A stretch of 64,000 nt of DNA from Aquiflexum gelatinilyticum. GTDB taxonomy: Bacteria > Bacteroidota > Bacteroidia > Cytophagales > Cyclobacteriaceae. Below the pieces are notes generated by a model, which searched no databases, was not told the DNA's origin, and worked only from the letters and a program-made list of their open reading frames with translations. A program made the translations under genes and the position numbers. Each line of letters starts with the position of its first letter. Position 1 is the stretch's first letter. The stretch lies in contig NZ_JANSUY010000005.1 of NCBI RefSeq assembly GCF_024741135.1, positions 1 through 64,000 of the forward strand, given 5' to 3'. Positions 42,446-52,039 of this stretch are shown here, piece by piece.

Positions 42446-43861
42446 ATGTCAGGATGTACTAGCTGCTCAACCACCTCCGGATCTAGCGGAGGCTGCCAAA
42501 ATAACGGCACCTGTGGTACAAGCGATTGCAATAAAATGAATTCCTTTGATTGGCTTACCCACATGGGAATTCCGACCATTGATAAATTTGATATAGTAGA
42601 GATCAAATTCAAAGGTGGAAGAAAAGAATATTATAGAAATATAGACCGTATTTCCCTCACGACAGGAGATCCCGTCGTGGTAGATGTGCCCAATGGCCAC
42701 CACATAGGATATGTTTCACTACAAGGCGAGCTTGTCCGATTGCAGATGCAAAAAAGAAAAATCAAAGATGATGATAACATCCTTCGAATTTACAGGGTAG
42801 CTACTCAAAAAGACCTTGAAAAATGGGAAGAGGCCAAAAACAGAGAAATTCCAACCCTATATCGGGCAAAACAGATCATCGATGAAATGAAGATGGACAT
42901 GAAACTCTCAGATGTGGAGTTTCAATCTGATAATTCCAAAGCTACTTTTTACTATTCTGCGGATGACCGCGTGGACTTCAGGGAACTGATCAAATCCCTT
43001 GCTTCTGAGTTTAAAATCCGGGTAGAAATGCGTCAGATTAGTCTCAGACAAGAAGCGGGAAGACTTGGAGGAATCGGTGTCTGTGGTAGGGAACTATGTT
43101 GCTCCACTTGGATTTATGATTTCAAAAGCGTCAATACTTCCGCAGCTAGGTATCAAAACCTTTCATTAAATCCTACCAAACTTTCAGGCCAATGCGGCAG
43201 GTTGAAATGTTGTCTTAACTATGAGCTGGATACCTATATGGCGGCTTTGAGTGATATTCCTGAAGTGGACAAACCTTTGCAGACAGAAGCGGGATCGGCA
43301 AAACTTCAAAAAACGGATATTTTCAGAAAATTGATGTGGTTCAGTTATAACAATGATAACAACTGGCATTCAATCACCTGCGAAAGGGTTTCTGAAATAC
43401 TTGAATTGAATTCAAAAGCAGTAATTCCATTTGATCTCAAAACAAACCATGGTAAGGAACAAGAGGATTTGATTTCTAAATCCAACATGGAACTTGATGC
43501 GCTTGATAAGAAATTCAGCAAAAACAAGAAAACCAAGAAGAAAAAGAAACCGAGAAATCAGGGTGAAAATCAGGTGATGGTTAAAGATACTTCTGCACCT
43601 GAAGCAAGGCCAGCTGGTCCTAAACCTGAAGGCCGACCCAACAGGCAATCTCCGGAAAAGCCTAATCAGAACAGGCAGAATCCCCCAAGAAAAAATGTAG
43701 AGAATAGGCCAAAGCCTATCGAAAACCAAGAAAAAGCAGCAGCAATTCCAAGAGAAATAAATCCCGACCAAGTCCCTAAAAAGAAGAAAAACAACAAGAG
43801 GCGGTTTAATAACAGGAACAAGGGAGAACAAAACAAAGGTGATCAAAACTCAGGACAATAA
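42446..43861 (+). CDS. ricT: PSP1-domain protein RicT
   Basis: A 471-residue protein. A short Cys-rich N-terminus (about residues 4-28, with C-x-x-C and several more Cys) precedes the PSP1 domain (about 45-270): FKGGRKEYYRNIDRISLTTGDPVVVD, YYSADDRVDFRELIKSLASEF, LGGIGVCGRELCCSTW and LSGQCGRLKCCLNYEL. The last two carry the cysteines that in Bacillus RicT help bind [4Fe-4S] clusters in the RicA-RicF-RicT complex controlling RNA processing. The C-terminal 110 residues are a disordered basic tail (KKNKKTKKKKKPRNQ), probably RNA-binding. The gldH start lies one base after the stop; these two genes are adjacent in many Bacteroidota. Confidence 0.93.
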   Translation: MSGCTSCSTTSGSSGGCQNNGTCGTSDCNKMNSFDWLTHMGIPTIDKFDIVEIKFKGGRKEYYRNIDRISLTTGDPVVVDVPNGHHIGYVSLQGELVRLQMQKRKIKDDDNILRIYRVATQKDLEKWEEAKNREIPTLYRAKQIIDEMKMDMKLSDVEFQSDNSKATFYYSADDRVDFRELIKSLASEFKIRVEMRQISLRQEAGRLGGIGVCGRELCCSTWIYDFKSVNTSAARYQNLSLNPTKLSGQCGRLKCCLNYELDTYMAALSDIPEVDKPLQTEAGSAKLQKTDIFRKLMWFSYNNDNNWHSITCERVSEILELNSKAVIPFDLKTNHGKEQEDLISKSNMELDALDKKFSKNKKTKKKKKPRNQGENQVMVKDTSAPEARPAGPKPEGRPNRQSPEKPNQNRQNPPRKNVENRPKPIENQEKAAAIPREINPDQVPKKKKNNKRRFNNRNKGEQNKGDQNSGQ

Positions 43862-43862
43862 C

Positions 43863-44312
43863 ATGAACCAAAGATTTGTAGGAATCATCATTGCTCTTGT
43901 CTCATTGATAACAAGTTGTAATGGAGATAGAATTTATGAAGAGTATCAGGGGTTAAAGACCGGCAATTGGGATGTTGCTGACACAGTTTCCTTTGAAGTC
44001 AATCAACTTTCAATCCCAAATAGAACCCTTATAGGAATAAAATACAACAAAGATTATGAGTTTAGAAATCTCTATTTGAGATATATCCTAAAAGACAGCC
44101 TTGATCAAACGGTGGAGTCCAAATTATTGGACATTCCACTGTTTGACAGCAAAAATGGAAAGCCACTCGGAGAAGGATACGGCAGTACTTTTACCAAATA
44201 CGACACGCTGCCTATTGAAAATCAATATTACAGTATTCACCTATTACAATATATGAGGGTAGAAAAACTTTCCGGAATTGAAACTGTAGGCGTAAAAGTA
44301 GTGAAAAAATAA
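43863..44312 (+). CDS. gldH: gliding motility lipoprotein GldH
   Basis: A 149-residue lipoprotein with lipobox LITSC (Cys19) after a short leader. The mature part matches GldH: DRIYEEYQGLKTGNWDVADTVSFEV, then a beta-rich body (NLYLRYILKDSLDQTVESKLLDIPLFDSKNGKPLGEGYG) and YSIHLLQYMRVEKLSGIETVGVKV. GldH belongs to the gliding/T9SS set of Bacteroidota and is needed for gliding in Flavobacterium johnsoniae. The start is the ATG at 43863; an in-frame GTG at 43839 overlaps ricT. Convergent with the helicase gene, 2 bases apart. Confidence 0.85.
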   Translation: MNQRFVGIIIALVSLITSCNGDRIYEEYQGLKTGNWDVADTVSFEVNQLSIPNRTLIGIKYNKDYEFRNLYLRYILKDSLDQTVESKLLDIPLFDSKNGKPLGEGYGSTFTKYDTLPIENQYYSIHLLQYMRVEKLSGIETVGVKVVKK

Positions 44313-44314
44313 GC

Positions 44315-47300
44315 TCAGTCTCCTAGAATTGGCTTATCCATCCAATATTGCCTACTGTAGAAAAACCTGTAGGACCATCCTTTTTCCTTTAATTGTAAAG
44401 GGTGGTAAACAAAAGCCTCCTTGGCCCCCAAAGCATCATACAACCTTTGATCATCTGTCAGCAGTGCTTCTCCGTATTTATCTTCAGCTTTGATTGCCAA
44501 ATCCATCCAAGTTGAAGCAGGGAACCTATCTAATGAAAAACCTTGGTAGGTGCCCTGAATTTTGTCCCTCAATGACCATCCTGATTCGAATCTGTAAGGA
44601 ATTTGAACTGCAGTTTCTATTTCTTTTCCATTGGAGATATCGATCACAAAACTGAGGTAATCCCTAAGCATTCTGATACCTTCATTCTTCAGTTGGTCTG
44701 AACTGAAATCTGTTGGTTTGATGCTGCTTATCAAAGTGATTTTCTTCTTTGCTCGGGTGACTGCCACGTTTAGTCTGTTTATTCCTCCTTTTTTAGAAAG
44801 CATACCAAAATTGGCTATCAATTTTCCTTTATTGTTTTTTGCATAGCCTACACAAAATATAACCCAATCAAATTCATCCCCCTGCACATTTTCAATGTTC
44901 TTTATAGAAAGGTTTTCAAGTTGGATTTTATCATCTTTGGTTACCATCTCCCTGATATATTCCATTTGGAAAAAATTGAAAGTAATCACCCCAATGCTTA
45001 GTCCTTGGTTGCTTTCCTGAATTGACCTGATTTCTTGTATTACAGCAAGTGCTTCTTCCTTATTGGTCTGATTGTCCCATATGCCATTGACAAATACCCA
45101 TTTAAATGGATTATCCGATTCATTGACCAAATCCATTCTAGTCAACATTTTTAACCTGTTTTCATAGAAATTTTGATTTGAAAAATGGATGAGTGGCAAC
45201 TGTTCACTTCTATAATGCCCTTGCAGCCAAAACTTGGGAAAATAAGAAGAAGCAAGCTCAAGAAGAGACTCTGTTTCTGCCTCGATTCCTTCTTCATCAG
45301 TTTCTATCCTCACCTGATACAGGTCAAAAGGACGGAGTTGATTGGAATCTCCGGCAATAACCGTCTGCTTCCCCCTCAGCATAGCAGGAAGTCCCCGCTC
45401 CACATAACATTGTGAAGATTCATCAAAAATAACCAAATCAAAAGATTGTTTTAGGGGAAAAAGCGCTGATACCGTCTCCGGTGAAGCCAACCAACAAGGT
45501 ACCAATTGGAATATTTCCTTTTCAAAATTCTCTACCAATTTTTTGATACTCCAAATTCTCTTTTGCTTACTCACCTGATGGGAAAGTTCCCTGTAAGTCA
45601 ATAGATTCCCGAGCCTGTTGAATTCAAGGTTTTTATAAGTATTTTCCCTTAACCTGATTTCAGCGATATATTTGGACAATTTCCATTTTTCCAAAACAGC
45701 CTCCATCAATTCCTCTTGGTTCTGATTTGTTTTTGGAGTTACCACATCTTGAAGCAAAGGGTATTTGGTTTCGATATGGCCTATCCAGCTTAGTTTTAAT
45801 CCTGCCAAAAACAGGTTTTTCAAGTCCTGAAAATCCCTCTTTGGATGTGTCAAAAGTATCTTTTCCATGACCAGGATATCTTGGTCTTTGAGCCGGTTTC
45901 GAAGCCTGTCAAAAGTCACTAAGTCATGAAATACTACATCAACCTGAGATTTGAGAGAGATAATCCCCTCTCCTGTCCGTTCTGTGATGAGATGTTGAAT
46001 CTGTATTTTACTGAGGTATAAATTCCAATAAGGAATTTTTGCTTCCAGGTCCTCTATGTTTTTCAAAATCAAATTTAACCTAGAGATAAATTCGGGCCCT
46101 GAATCCAGTTTTTCTTTCAACACGTCCGCTAAAGAACCAAATTCATGAAAAAGGTTTTTAGCTTGGCAAGTATTCTTATACAGTTCCGCAAAATGGTTGA
46201 ATGATATAAAGTCAAAAGGTTTTTCCGGAAGTTTTATCCACTTTTTCTCATTCAGCAATGCGTATTGATGGTTGAGATTCAATCGGTTTTCAAGTTTTTT
46301 GATCAAAGTCTTCACCCCAAATACATTGTTTTGCAACTTGTTTTCAATCAAAAGGTGGTAAATACTTTGGAATCTTTTCTTTTTCCAAAACAATGGGATA
46401 TTCCTCCTCCATCCTTTTTTTCTTTCCAAAAACTCCAAAGACAACTCAAGCAACCTTTCGACTTCTTCATCTTTGCTGTGCCATTCTACACCTTCTTCCG
46501 ATAACAGTGACTTAATGGCATCTAGCTTATGGTCAAGCCAAAGAAGGTCCACTTCATTTTTGGGCAGGCTTTTCAGTTCCCAGAAGAGCTGGAGATTTTC
46601 CCCATTTTTCAAAATTTTTAATAATTCTTGAATTTTCTGTTTTTGCTCAAAAAATGAAAAAAGAAAAGACGATTCAAATGATTCAAGATCTAAAAAATCA
46701 TCTTCAAAACCCTGCTTTAAATGGTAAATTTCTGACATGACTTCCCGGATTCTCCTTGATACCCCAGGTTCAAAACTGCTGAAATCCACCCTATGGAGCC
46801 AAAATGACTTTGGGTTTTGATAATTTTCAAAATAACCCGAATATGCCTTAAAATCCCTCAAAAAATCATTTAGCCTTCCGGCATGGAACCTCCTGTAAAA
46901 TTGGGTCATGTCAAATGCCTCATCAGACAATTTGGAGCTTAGATACAGTTCTTTTACCGGAACACCGCATTCCTCAGTATTAAATAGCGCCTTTTTTAAA
47001 CTTGAAAAATAATCGCTATGATAATCTATAAGTCTTGAATATTGGGAAAATTGCCTTTCCAGTTGAATGGCATCTATTCCAAAGTTCAGTTCCTGATACC
47101 TATCCAGAGACAGGATTTGGTCATGTATTTTTTTATACAAAGCTTTCCTGTCTGCACGGAAATCATGAACCAATGACAAAAATGAACCAAAACCTTCCTT
47201 CTCCAATCTTTTATACACGACATCCAAAGCAGCCCGCTTTTGGGAAACGATAAGGACTTTTTTTCCCCTAGAAATAAAATCAATGGCAAGGTTACTGATG

Positions 47301-48259
47301 AGTTGGGATTTTCCTGTACCCGGAGGTCCCTCCACTACACATGACCTTCCTTCTCTTACCGATTTGATCACTTCTTCCTGACTGGCATCTACAGGAAAGA
47401 TTGTGTAAAGCTGGTCTTCTCGGACTGGCGTAGGCTGGTCCTCTTCAGGAGCAAACCGATTTTGGAATAAGGATTCAAGGTCATTAAACTCTTCACCTCC
47501 TATAAGTTTCTCATAATCTTGGATCAAAAAACTTGCCTTTTGGGAAAACTGGCCAAGTACGGCATAAGGTTTTAATTGAAGTTTGCCGGTTTTAAGTTGT
47601 GATTCATCGAGAGATTTTGCCGATTCTGGGAAAGTCAAAACTTTATTTTCATATAATTCGGAATTGAAATCTAAAAAAAACTCGTTTTTGAGCAATGCGT
47701 AAAGGTCATTACGAAATCCGATCGGGTCGGTTGAAAAATTCTCAAGAGGATTTTCTTCTCCAAAATATTGATGGTCTTTGCCGTAAGCGTAGGCATAGGC
47801 CAATAGAAATGCTTTGTTGAAGAAAGGACCATCACTTGTAGACCGGGACCAAATCCACTGATTCTCTATTTTATCTAATTCAACCGGAAAGAAAATCAAT
47901 GGACATCTGATAACCTGGTCATTGAGTAACTTTCCTTCTACAAATGGCCAACCTACAAAAAGACTTTTTTCCCCTGTTTCGGTTTCAGCGACTTTGACTA
48001 AGTGGTCAAGCCTGTTGAGTCTTTGGGAAAGAAGATTGACATTTTTGTCTCTCGGGTCTGCAAAGGGAATAAGGGTTATTTTTTTATCTTTGGCTAAAAG
48101 AGATTCAACAAGCTTGAATGCCGGATGGTGGTTGAGGAAATCCAACTCATTCAAATCTATCATCTGATTGGAAATCAATCGAGGCAGGTATATAGACCTG
48201 TTACGACTGGAAAGATCCAATAACCTATTGAGATAAATCTGAAGGATATCTTTGAGCAT
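44315..48259 (-). CDS. large superfamily 1 helicase (DUF4011/Dna2-Nam7 type) with REase-like tail
   Basis: A 1314-residue protein. The N-terminus resembles DUF4011 (LLDLSSRNRSIYLPRL), followed by Walker A VVEGPPGTGKSQLISN (about residues 308-323), LIVSQKRAALDVVYKRL (motif Ia), a long helical insert (about 380-900), Walker B FDLVIFDESSQCYVERGLPAM (about 945-965), motif III GDSNQLRPFDL, LQGHYRSEQLPLI, and late motifs QGDEFDWVIF and NVAVTRAKKKITLIS. The last ~90 residues (SLDRFPASTWMDLAIKAE, LLTDDQRLYDALGA, LKEKGWSYRFFYSRQYW) look like the small restriction-endonuclease-like domain that ends many such helicases, but the E-x-D active site seems degraded. DNA or RNA targets are unknown. Confidence 0.8.
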   Translation of the reverse strand: MLKDILQIYLNRLLDLSSRNRSIYLPRLISNQMIDLNELDFLNHHPAFKLVESLLAKDKKITLIPFADPRDKNVNLLSQRLNRLDHLVKVAETETGEKSLFVGWPFVEGKLLNDQVIRCPLIFFPVELDKIENQWIWSRSTSDGPFFNKAFLLAYAYAYGKDHQYFGEENPLENFSTDPIGFRNDLYALLKNEFFLDFNSELYENKVLTFPESAKSLDESQLKTGKLQLKPYAVLGQFSQKASFLIQDYEKLIGGEEFNDLESLFQNRFAPEEDQPTPVREDQLYTIFPVDASQEEVIKSVREGRSCVVEGPPGTGKSQLISNLAIDFISRGKKVLIVSQKRAALDVVYKRLEKEGFGSFLSLVHDFRADRKALYKKIHDQILSLDRYQELNFGIDAIQLERQFSQYSRLIDYHSDYFSSLKKALFNTEECGVPVKELYLSSKLSDEAFDMTQFYRRFHAGRLNDFLRDFKAYSGYFENYQNPKSFWLHRVDFSSFEPGVSRRIREVMSEIYHLKQGFEDDFLDLESFESSFLFSFFEQKQKIQELLKILKNGENLQLFWELKSLPKNEVDLLWLDHKLDAIKSLLSEEGVEWHSKDEEVERLLELSLEFLERKKGWRRNIPLFWKKKRFQSIYHLLIENKLQNNVFGVKTLIKKLENRLNLNHQYALLNEKKWIKLPEKPFDFISFNHFAELYKNTCQAKNLFHEFGSLADVLKEKLDSGPEFISRLNLILKNIEDLEAKIPYWNLYLSKIQIQHLITERTGEGIISLKSQVDVVFHDLVTFDRLRNRLKDQDILVMEKILLTHPKRDFQDLKNLFLAGLKLSWIGHIETKYPLLQDVVTPKTNQNQEELMEAVLEKWKLSKYIAEIRLRENTYKNLEFNRLGNLLTYRELSHQVSKQKRIWSIKKLVENFEKEIFQLVPCWLASPETVSALFPLKQSFDLVIFDESSQCYVERGLPAMLRGKQTVIAGDSNQLRPFDLYQVRIETDEEGIEAETESLLELASSYFPKFWLQGHYRSEQLPLIHFSNQNFYENRLKMLTRMDLVNESDNPFKWVFVNGIWDNQTNKEEALAVIQEIRSIQESNQGLSIGVITFNFFQMEYIREMVTKDDKIQLENLSIKNIENVQGDEFDWVIFCVGYAKNNKGKLIANFGMLSKKGGINRLNVAVTRAKKKITLISSIKPTDFSSDQLKNEGIRMLRDYLSFVIDISNGKEIETAVQIPYRFESGWSLRDKIQGTYQGFSLDRFPASTWMDLAIKAEDKYGEALLTDDQRLYDALGAKEAFVYHPLQLKEKGWSYRFFYSRQYWMDKPILGD

Positions 48260-48262
48260 AGT

Positions 48263-49075
48263 TTATTTGAAAGGCGAATCTTTTTCTTTTGCCATGTGCT
48301 TGTAAACGATTCCATCCATGATTCCGGGCATCCATTTATTTAGAAAAACCGCAAGTTTGCCTTGTCTTGTCAGGACTATATCTCGCTTTCTTTTTATCGT
48401 TGCTTGGAAAATTTCCTGTGCTACCTCTTCGGAAGTCATCATTTTTTCTTCCTCTCTTGGAGATTCACCCTGAACGGTCCCATCAGCTGTCAATGCATTG
48501 TTTCGGATATTAGAGGCTGTGAATCCCGGGCAGGCTACTAAGACATGAACTCCTCTTTTCATTACCTCCGTCCTGAGCGATTCAAAAAAACCATTCATAG
48601 CATATTTGCTGGCAGTATATGCTGTTCTTGCAGGAGTTCCGCGATATCCGTTGATAGAAGATACCCCAACAATGGACCCTTTGTTTGTAAGAATCTGAGG
48701 GAGGCAATATTTTGTCGCATAGACTGTTCCCCAAAAATTAGTATCCATCACCTTTCTAAAGACCTCCATATCCAAGTTTTCAAAAAGTGCTCTCATAGAA
48801 ATACCGGCATTATTGACCAGGATATCAATCCGTCCAAAATGTTTGATGGCCTCTTCCGCTATTTTCTTATTATCAGTTTCGGAACCTGCATCAGCCAACA
48901 CTCCATAAGCGTCCACTCCTTCCTTCCTAAGTATATCTAAGGTATTGTCCAACTTCACCTGAGACCTACCTGTGATCACGACTTTATATCCTTCCCTCCC
49001 AAAAACCAATGCACAGGCCTCTCCTATTCCTGAAGTAGCTCCAGTTACTATGACGACTTTATCCTTTAATTTCAT
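48263..49075 (-). CDS. short-chain dehydrogenase/reductase
   Basis: A 270-residue classical SDR. The cofactor site TGATSGIGEACALVFGREGYKVV has the T-G-x3-G-I-G motif and Arg36 in ITGRSQVKLD points to NADP(H). NNAGISM, the catalytic Ser in VVGVSSINGYRGTPARTAYTASKYA with Tyr-x3-Lys, and PGFTASNIR complete it. The alcohol or ketone substrate is unknown. It sits 4 bases downstream of the helicase start side, both on the minus strand: the SDR stop and the helicase start nearly touch, so the two may share a transcript, the SDR first. Confidence 0.92.
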   Translation of the reverse strand: MKLKDKVVIVTGATSGIGEACALVFGREGYKVVITGRSQVKLDNTLDILRKEGVDAYGVLADAGSETDNKKIAEEAIKHFGRIDILVNNAGISMRALFENLDMEVFRKVMDTNFWGTVYATKYCLPQILTNKGSIVGVSSINGYRGTPARTAYTASKYAMNGFFESLRTEVMKRGVHVLVACPGFTASNIRNNALTADGTVQGESPREEEKMMTSEEVAQEIFQATIKRKRDIVLTRQGKLAVFLNKWMPGIMDGIVYKHMAKEKDSPFK

Positions 49076-49251
49076 GAATGTGGTTTTAAAAGCTTAAAGA
49101 TAAAAATTCGAATTGAAGGCTTGCAATCGGGCTTGATGTTTTTGGAAAGATAAAAGCGCCCGTGGCTTCTCGGGATTTAAAGGGTTTTTCCGTCTGATTT
49201 TTAATTTTTCATTTGACCAATCTTCCGATCCAAACCCTTATTTTTGCGCCC

Positions 49252-50658
49252 ATGTCAAGAAAGATGAAAAATAAAGTAATCGCTAACCTGAGGATTGAAA
49301 GAATTGCAGCGGAAGGGAAATGTGTCGCACATCATGAGGGAAAAGTGGTTTTTGTACAGAATACAGCACCCGGCGATCTCGTAGATGTACGCATCAATAG
49401 AGGAAAAAGCTCCTTTATGGAGGGAGAGGCCATCAGATTTCATGAATATTCAAAAGACAGGATTGAACCTTTTTGCTCTCATTTTGGCACTTGCGGGGGC
49501 TGTAAATGGCAGCATATCAATTATGATTTACAGAAAAATTACAAAAGGCAACAGGTAGTCGATCAGTTTGAAAGGATAGCCAAAGTAGAAATACCTGAAG
49601 TATTTCCGATTCTTGGTTCGGCAAAAACCCAATATTACCGTAACAAACTTGACTATACTTTTTCGAACAACAGGTGGCTGACAAGAGAAGAAATCAATTC
49701 CGGTGAGCAATTTGAAAGGAATGCTTTGGGTTTTCATATCCCAAAAATGTTTGACAAAATCATCGATGTCGACCATTGTTACCTTCAGGGTAATATTTCC
49801 AATGAAGTACGTATTGCTTTAAGAGATTTTGCAAGGGCTGAAAACCTGAGTTTTTATGACATCCGAAATCAGGTGGGCCTATTGCGAAATCTGATCATCA
49901 GGACAACTAGTACAGGTGAATCAATGGTGATTGTCCAATTTGGAGAAGAGAACTCTGAAAATATCGAGAAAGTGATGAGATTTTTAAACGAAAAATTTCC
50001 TCAAATCACTTCCTTACTTTACATTATCAACCTAAAAAAGAACGAAACATTCAATGATCTTGATGTGATTACCTTTTCTGGTAAAGACTTTATAGAGGAA
50101 GAAATGGAAGGGCTAAATTTTCGGATTGGACCAAAGTCATTTTACCAGACCAATTCCGAACAAGCTTACGAGCTTTATAAAGTAGCAAGAGAATTTGCTG
50201 ACCTACAGGGAGATGAAGTGGTATTTGATCTTTATACGGGCACAGGTACGATTGCAAATTTTGTAGCTAAAAATGCAAAAATGGTCATTGGGATTGAATA
50301 TGTAGAGGCTGCCATCGAAGATGCGAAGTTGAACGCCAAAGTTAACAGCATTGAGAACACCCAATTTTATGCCGGGGATCTAAAGGATATTTTGACTGAG
50401 GATTTTGTAAGGAATCATCCCAAACCCGATGTGGTCATCACCGACCCACCTAGAGCAGGAATGCACGAAGATGTCGTCAAAATGCTTCTGAAGTTGGAAG
50501 CTCCGAAGATTGTCTATGTAAGTTGCAACCCTGCCACCCAAGCCAGGGATGTTGCTTGGCTTTCAGAGAAATATTCGGTGGATAAAATCCAGCCTGTGGA
50601 CATGTTTCCACAGACCTATCATGTAGAAAATGTTGTACGATTAACTCTAAAACCATGA
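49252..50658 (+). CDS. rlmD: 23S rRNA (uracil-5-)-methyltransferase RlmD/RumA family
   Basis: A 468-residue SAM-dependent enzyme forming m5U in 23S rRNA. It has an N-terminal TRAM domain (about 8-65), the iron-sulfur Cys set in FCSHFGTCGGCKWQH plus a later Cys, the methyltransferase motif FDLYTGTGTIANFVA (about 335-350), DPPRAGMHEDVV, and the nucleophile Cys in VYVSCNPATQARDVAWL. A likely promoter box TATTTTTG at 49239-49246 ends only five bases before the ATG at 49252, so the second ATG at 49264 may be the true start. The TTG at 49213 is rejected. The next gene overlaps by 4 bases. Confidence 0.9.
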   Translation: MSRKMKNKVIANLRIERIAAEGKCVAHHEGKVVFVQNTAPGDLVDVRINRGKSSFMEGEAIRFHEYSKDRIEPFCSHFGTCGGCKWQHINYDLQKNYKRQQVVDQFERIAKVEIPEVFPILGSAKTQYYRNKLDYTFSNNRWLTREEINSGEQFERNALGFHIPKMFDKIIDVDHCYLQGNISNEVRIALRDFARAENLSFYDIRNQVGLLRNLIIRTTSTGESMVIVQFGEENSENIEKVMRFLNEKFPQITSLLYIINLKKNETFNDLDVITFSGKDFIEEEMEGLNFRIGPKSFYQTNSEQAYELYKVAREFADLQGDEVVFDLYTGTGTIANFVAKNAKMVIGIEYVEAAIEDAKLNAKVNSIENTQFYAGDLKDILTEDFVRNHPKPDVVITDPPRAGMHEDVVKMLLKLEAPKIVYVSCNPATQARDVAWLSEKYSVDKIQPVDMFPQTYHVENVVRLTLKP

Positions 50659-51032
50659 TTTCAGATTTCAATGATCCCGAACTGAGCGGAAAATATCTAG
50701 GAACCATTACCAAAGACTTTGTCAAAGTTTCGGATATCCTCAAGGAAGCTTCTTATCAGGTCAGAAGTAGAAAGTTTTCTGATTTTCCGATTTTCCCGAT
50801 CTCCAAAGAAGTGCAGCCAATCGGAAAGCTGCTTCTAGGAAAAGTGGAAAAAGACTTGGACTGGAATTATTTCATCACTTACGTAGACGAATTTATCCAA
50901 AGGAAACTTATCGCCGAGGAATTGTTGGATGAATTCAAAGCTGCTTATAAAGACCCGGACGAGTTTTGTTGCCTTTTTGTAATGGATGGGGTTTTTACCA
51001 GTTTTGTATACATTCCATATCCTGAAGATTGA
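50655..51032 (+). CDS. hypothetical protein coupled to rlmD
   Basis: A 125-residue soluble, acidic protein. Its ATG overlaps the rlmD stop (ATGA), indicating translational coupling. Notable segments are FNDPELSGKYLGTITKDFVKVSD, SDFPIFPISKEVQPIGKLL and a C-terminal DEFCCLFVMDGVFTSFVYIPYPED with a Cys-Cys pair. Proteins of this type recur next to rlmD in the phylum, as far as I recall, without assigned function. Terminator follows 9 bases downstream. Confidence 0.8.
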   Translation: MISDFNDPELSGKYLGTITKDFVKVSDILKEASYQVRSRKFSDFPIFPISKEVQPIGKLLLGKVEKDLDWNYFITYVDEFIQRKLIAEELLDEFKAAYKDPDEFCCLFVMDGVFTSFVYIPYPED

Positions 51033-51040
51033 TTTTTCCA

Positions 51041-51073
51041 AAGTCCTGAAAAACTTCAGGACTTATTTTTTTT
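51041..51073 (+). terminator. terminator of the rlmD operon
   Basis: AAGTCCTGAA (51041-51050), loop AAAC, TTCAGGACTT (51055-51064), then A and a run of T. Confidence 0.9.
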
Positions 51074-51317
51074 AGGAATACATCGAAATTTGCTCAGGTT
51101 TTTTGAATTTTTTTTCCATTTAACCATACTATTCTACCTCAGATCTATCAAATCATCTCAGAAATTCATGAGGCTATTGATTTTTTTAAAAAGCATATTT
51201 ATATTGAGTTATAAATTATTGACAGAATATTATTTCACCATTTAATATTCTGTAAATAAATCGTTGTTAGACTCACTATTTATCCGTTCCTTTAATTTAA
51301 TTATTTATTTACCTGAT

Positions 51318-51920
51318 ATGTATAAAGAAAAAGCATTTGATATTACTTCAGCAGTCTCTAGGCTCCGGGAAGGTGATGAAAAAGCTTTTTCAATATTGTA
51401 TGATTTTTTTAGGTCTAAGGTTTTTTTCACTTCAAAAAAAATGAATTTGTCCACTGAAGATGCCGAAGAAATCGTACAGGAAGTTTTTTTGATAATCTGG
51501 AAAAACAGACAAAACCTCAACTCGGAATTATCTTTCAACGCATACCTTCTTACCATCCTCAAATCCCTAATCATTAAGAAATCTAAGAAAGAAGCCAGAA
51601 GGATAGCCTATGAAGTCTACACCCTTTCGACTCAAGAAATTGAAAGCAACGAAACTGAAACACAGATTGAATATTCAGAATTTGAGAGGATTTCTATTTC
51701 AGAAATCGAAAAATTACCCAAAACACAAAAGGAGATTTTCAAAATGAAAAATTATGAAAACCTTCATTCAGGAGAAATCGCCGAAAAATTAGGGATTTCG
51801 AAAAGAACCGTAGAAAGCCATATTTACGTTGCAACCAAATCAATCAAAAACAAACTTCAAAAAAAATACTTAATTGCCATCAAATCTTTGGCAATAGGGA
51901 TGATATATTATTTTTTTTAA
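51318..51920 (+). CDS. ECF RNA polymerase sigma factor (Bacteroidota sigma-70 family)
   Basis: A 200-residue sigma factor. Region 2 is at about residues 12-75 (LYDFFRSKVFFTSKKMN, DAEEIVQEVFLIIWKNR) and region 4 at about 125-185 (LPKTQKEIFKMKNYENLHSGEIAEKLGISKRTVESHIY). The C-terminal hydrophobic tail (LIAIKSLAIGMIYYFF) is typical of Bacteroidota SusC-linked sigma factors. The start is the ATG at 51318; the TTG at 51264 upstream is unlikely. It is expected to activate the adjacent SusC-SusD operon when released by FecR, so the whole 51318-62857 stretch forms one signalling-controlled locus. Confidence 0.9.
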   Translation: MYKEKAFDITSAVSRLREGDEKAFSILYDFFRSKVFFTSKKMNLSTEDAEEIVQEVFLIIWKNRQNLNSELSFNAYLLTILKSLIIKKSKKEARRIAYEVYTLSTQEIESNETETQIEYSEFERISISEIEKLPKTQKEIFKMKNYENLHSGEIAEKLGISKRTVESHIYVATKSIKNKLQKKYLIAIKSLAIGMIYYFF

Positions 51921-52039
51921 CCATCCTTATTGGGATATCCCGCTTAATATTTCCTGATTTTGAAAATAATTGAAATATTTTCGATTATTGACTAAGTAAA
52001 TCCTTTCCGATATTGCTATATGTAGGAAAGAGATATTTA

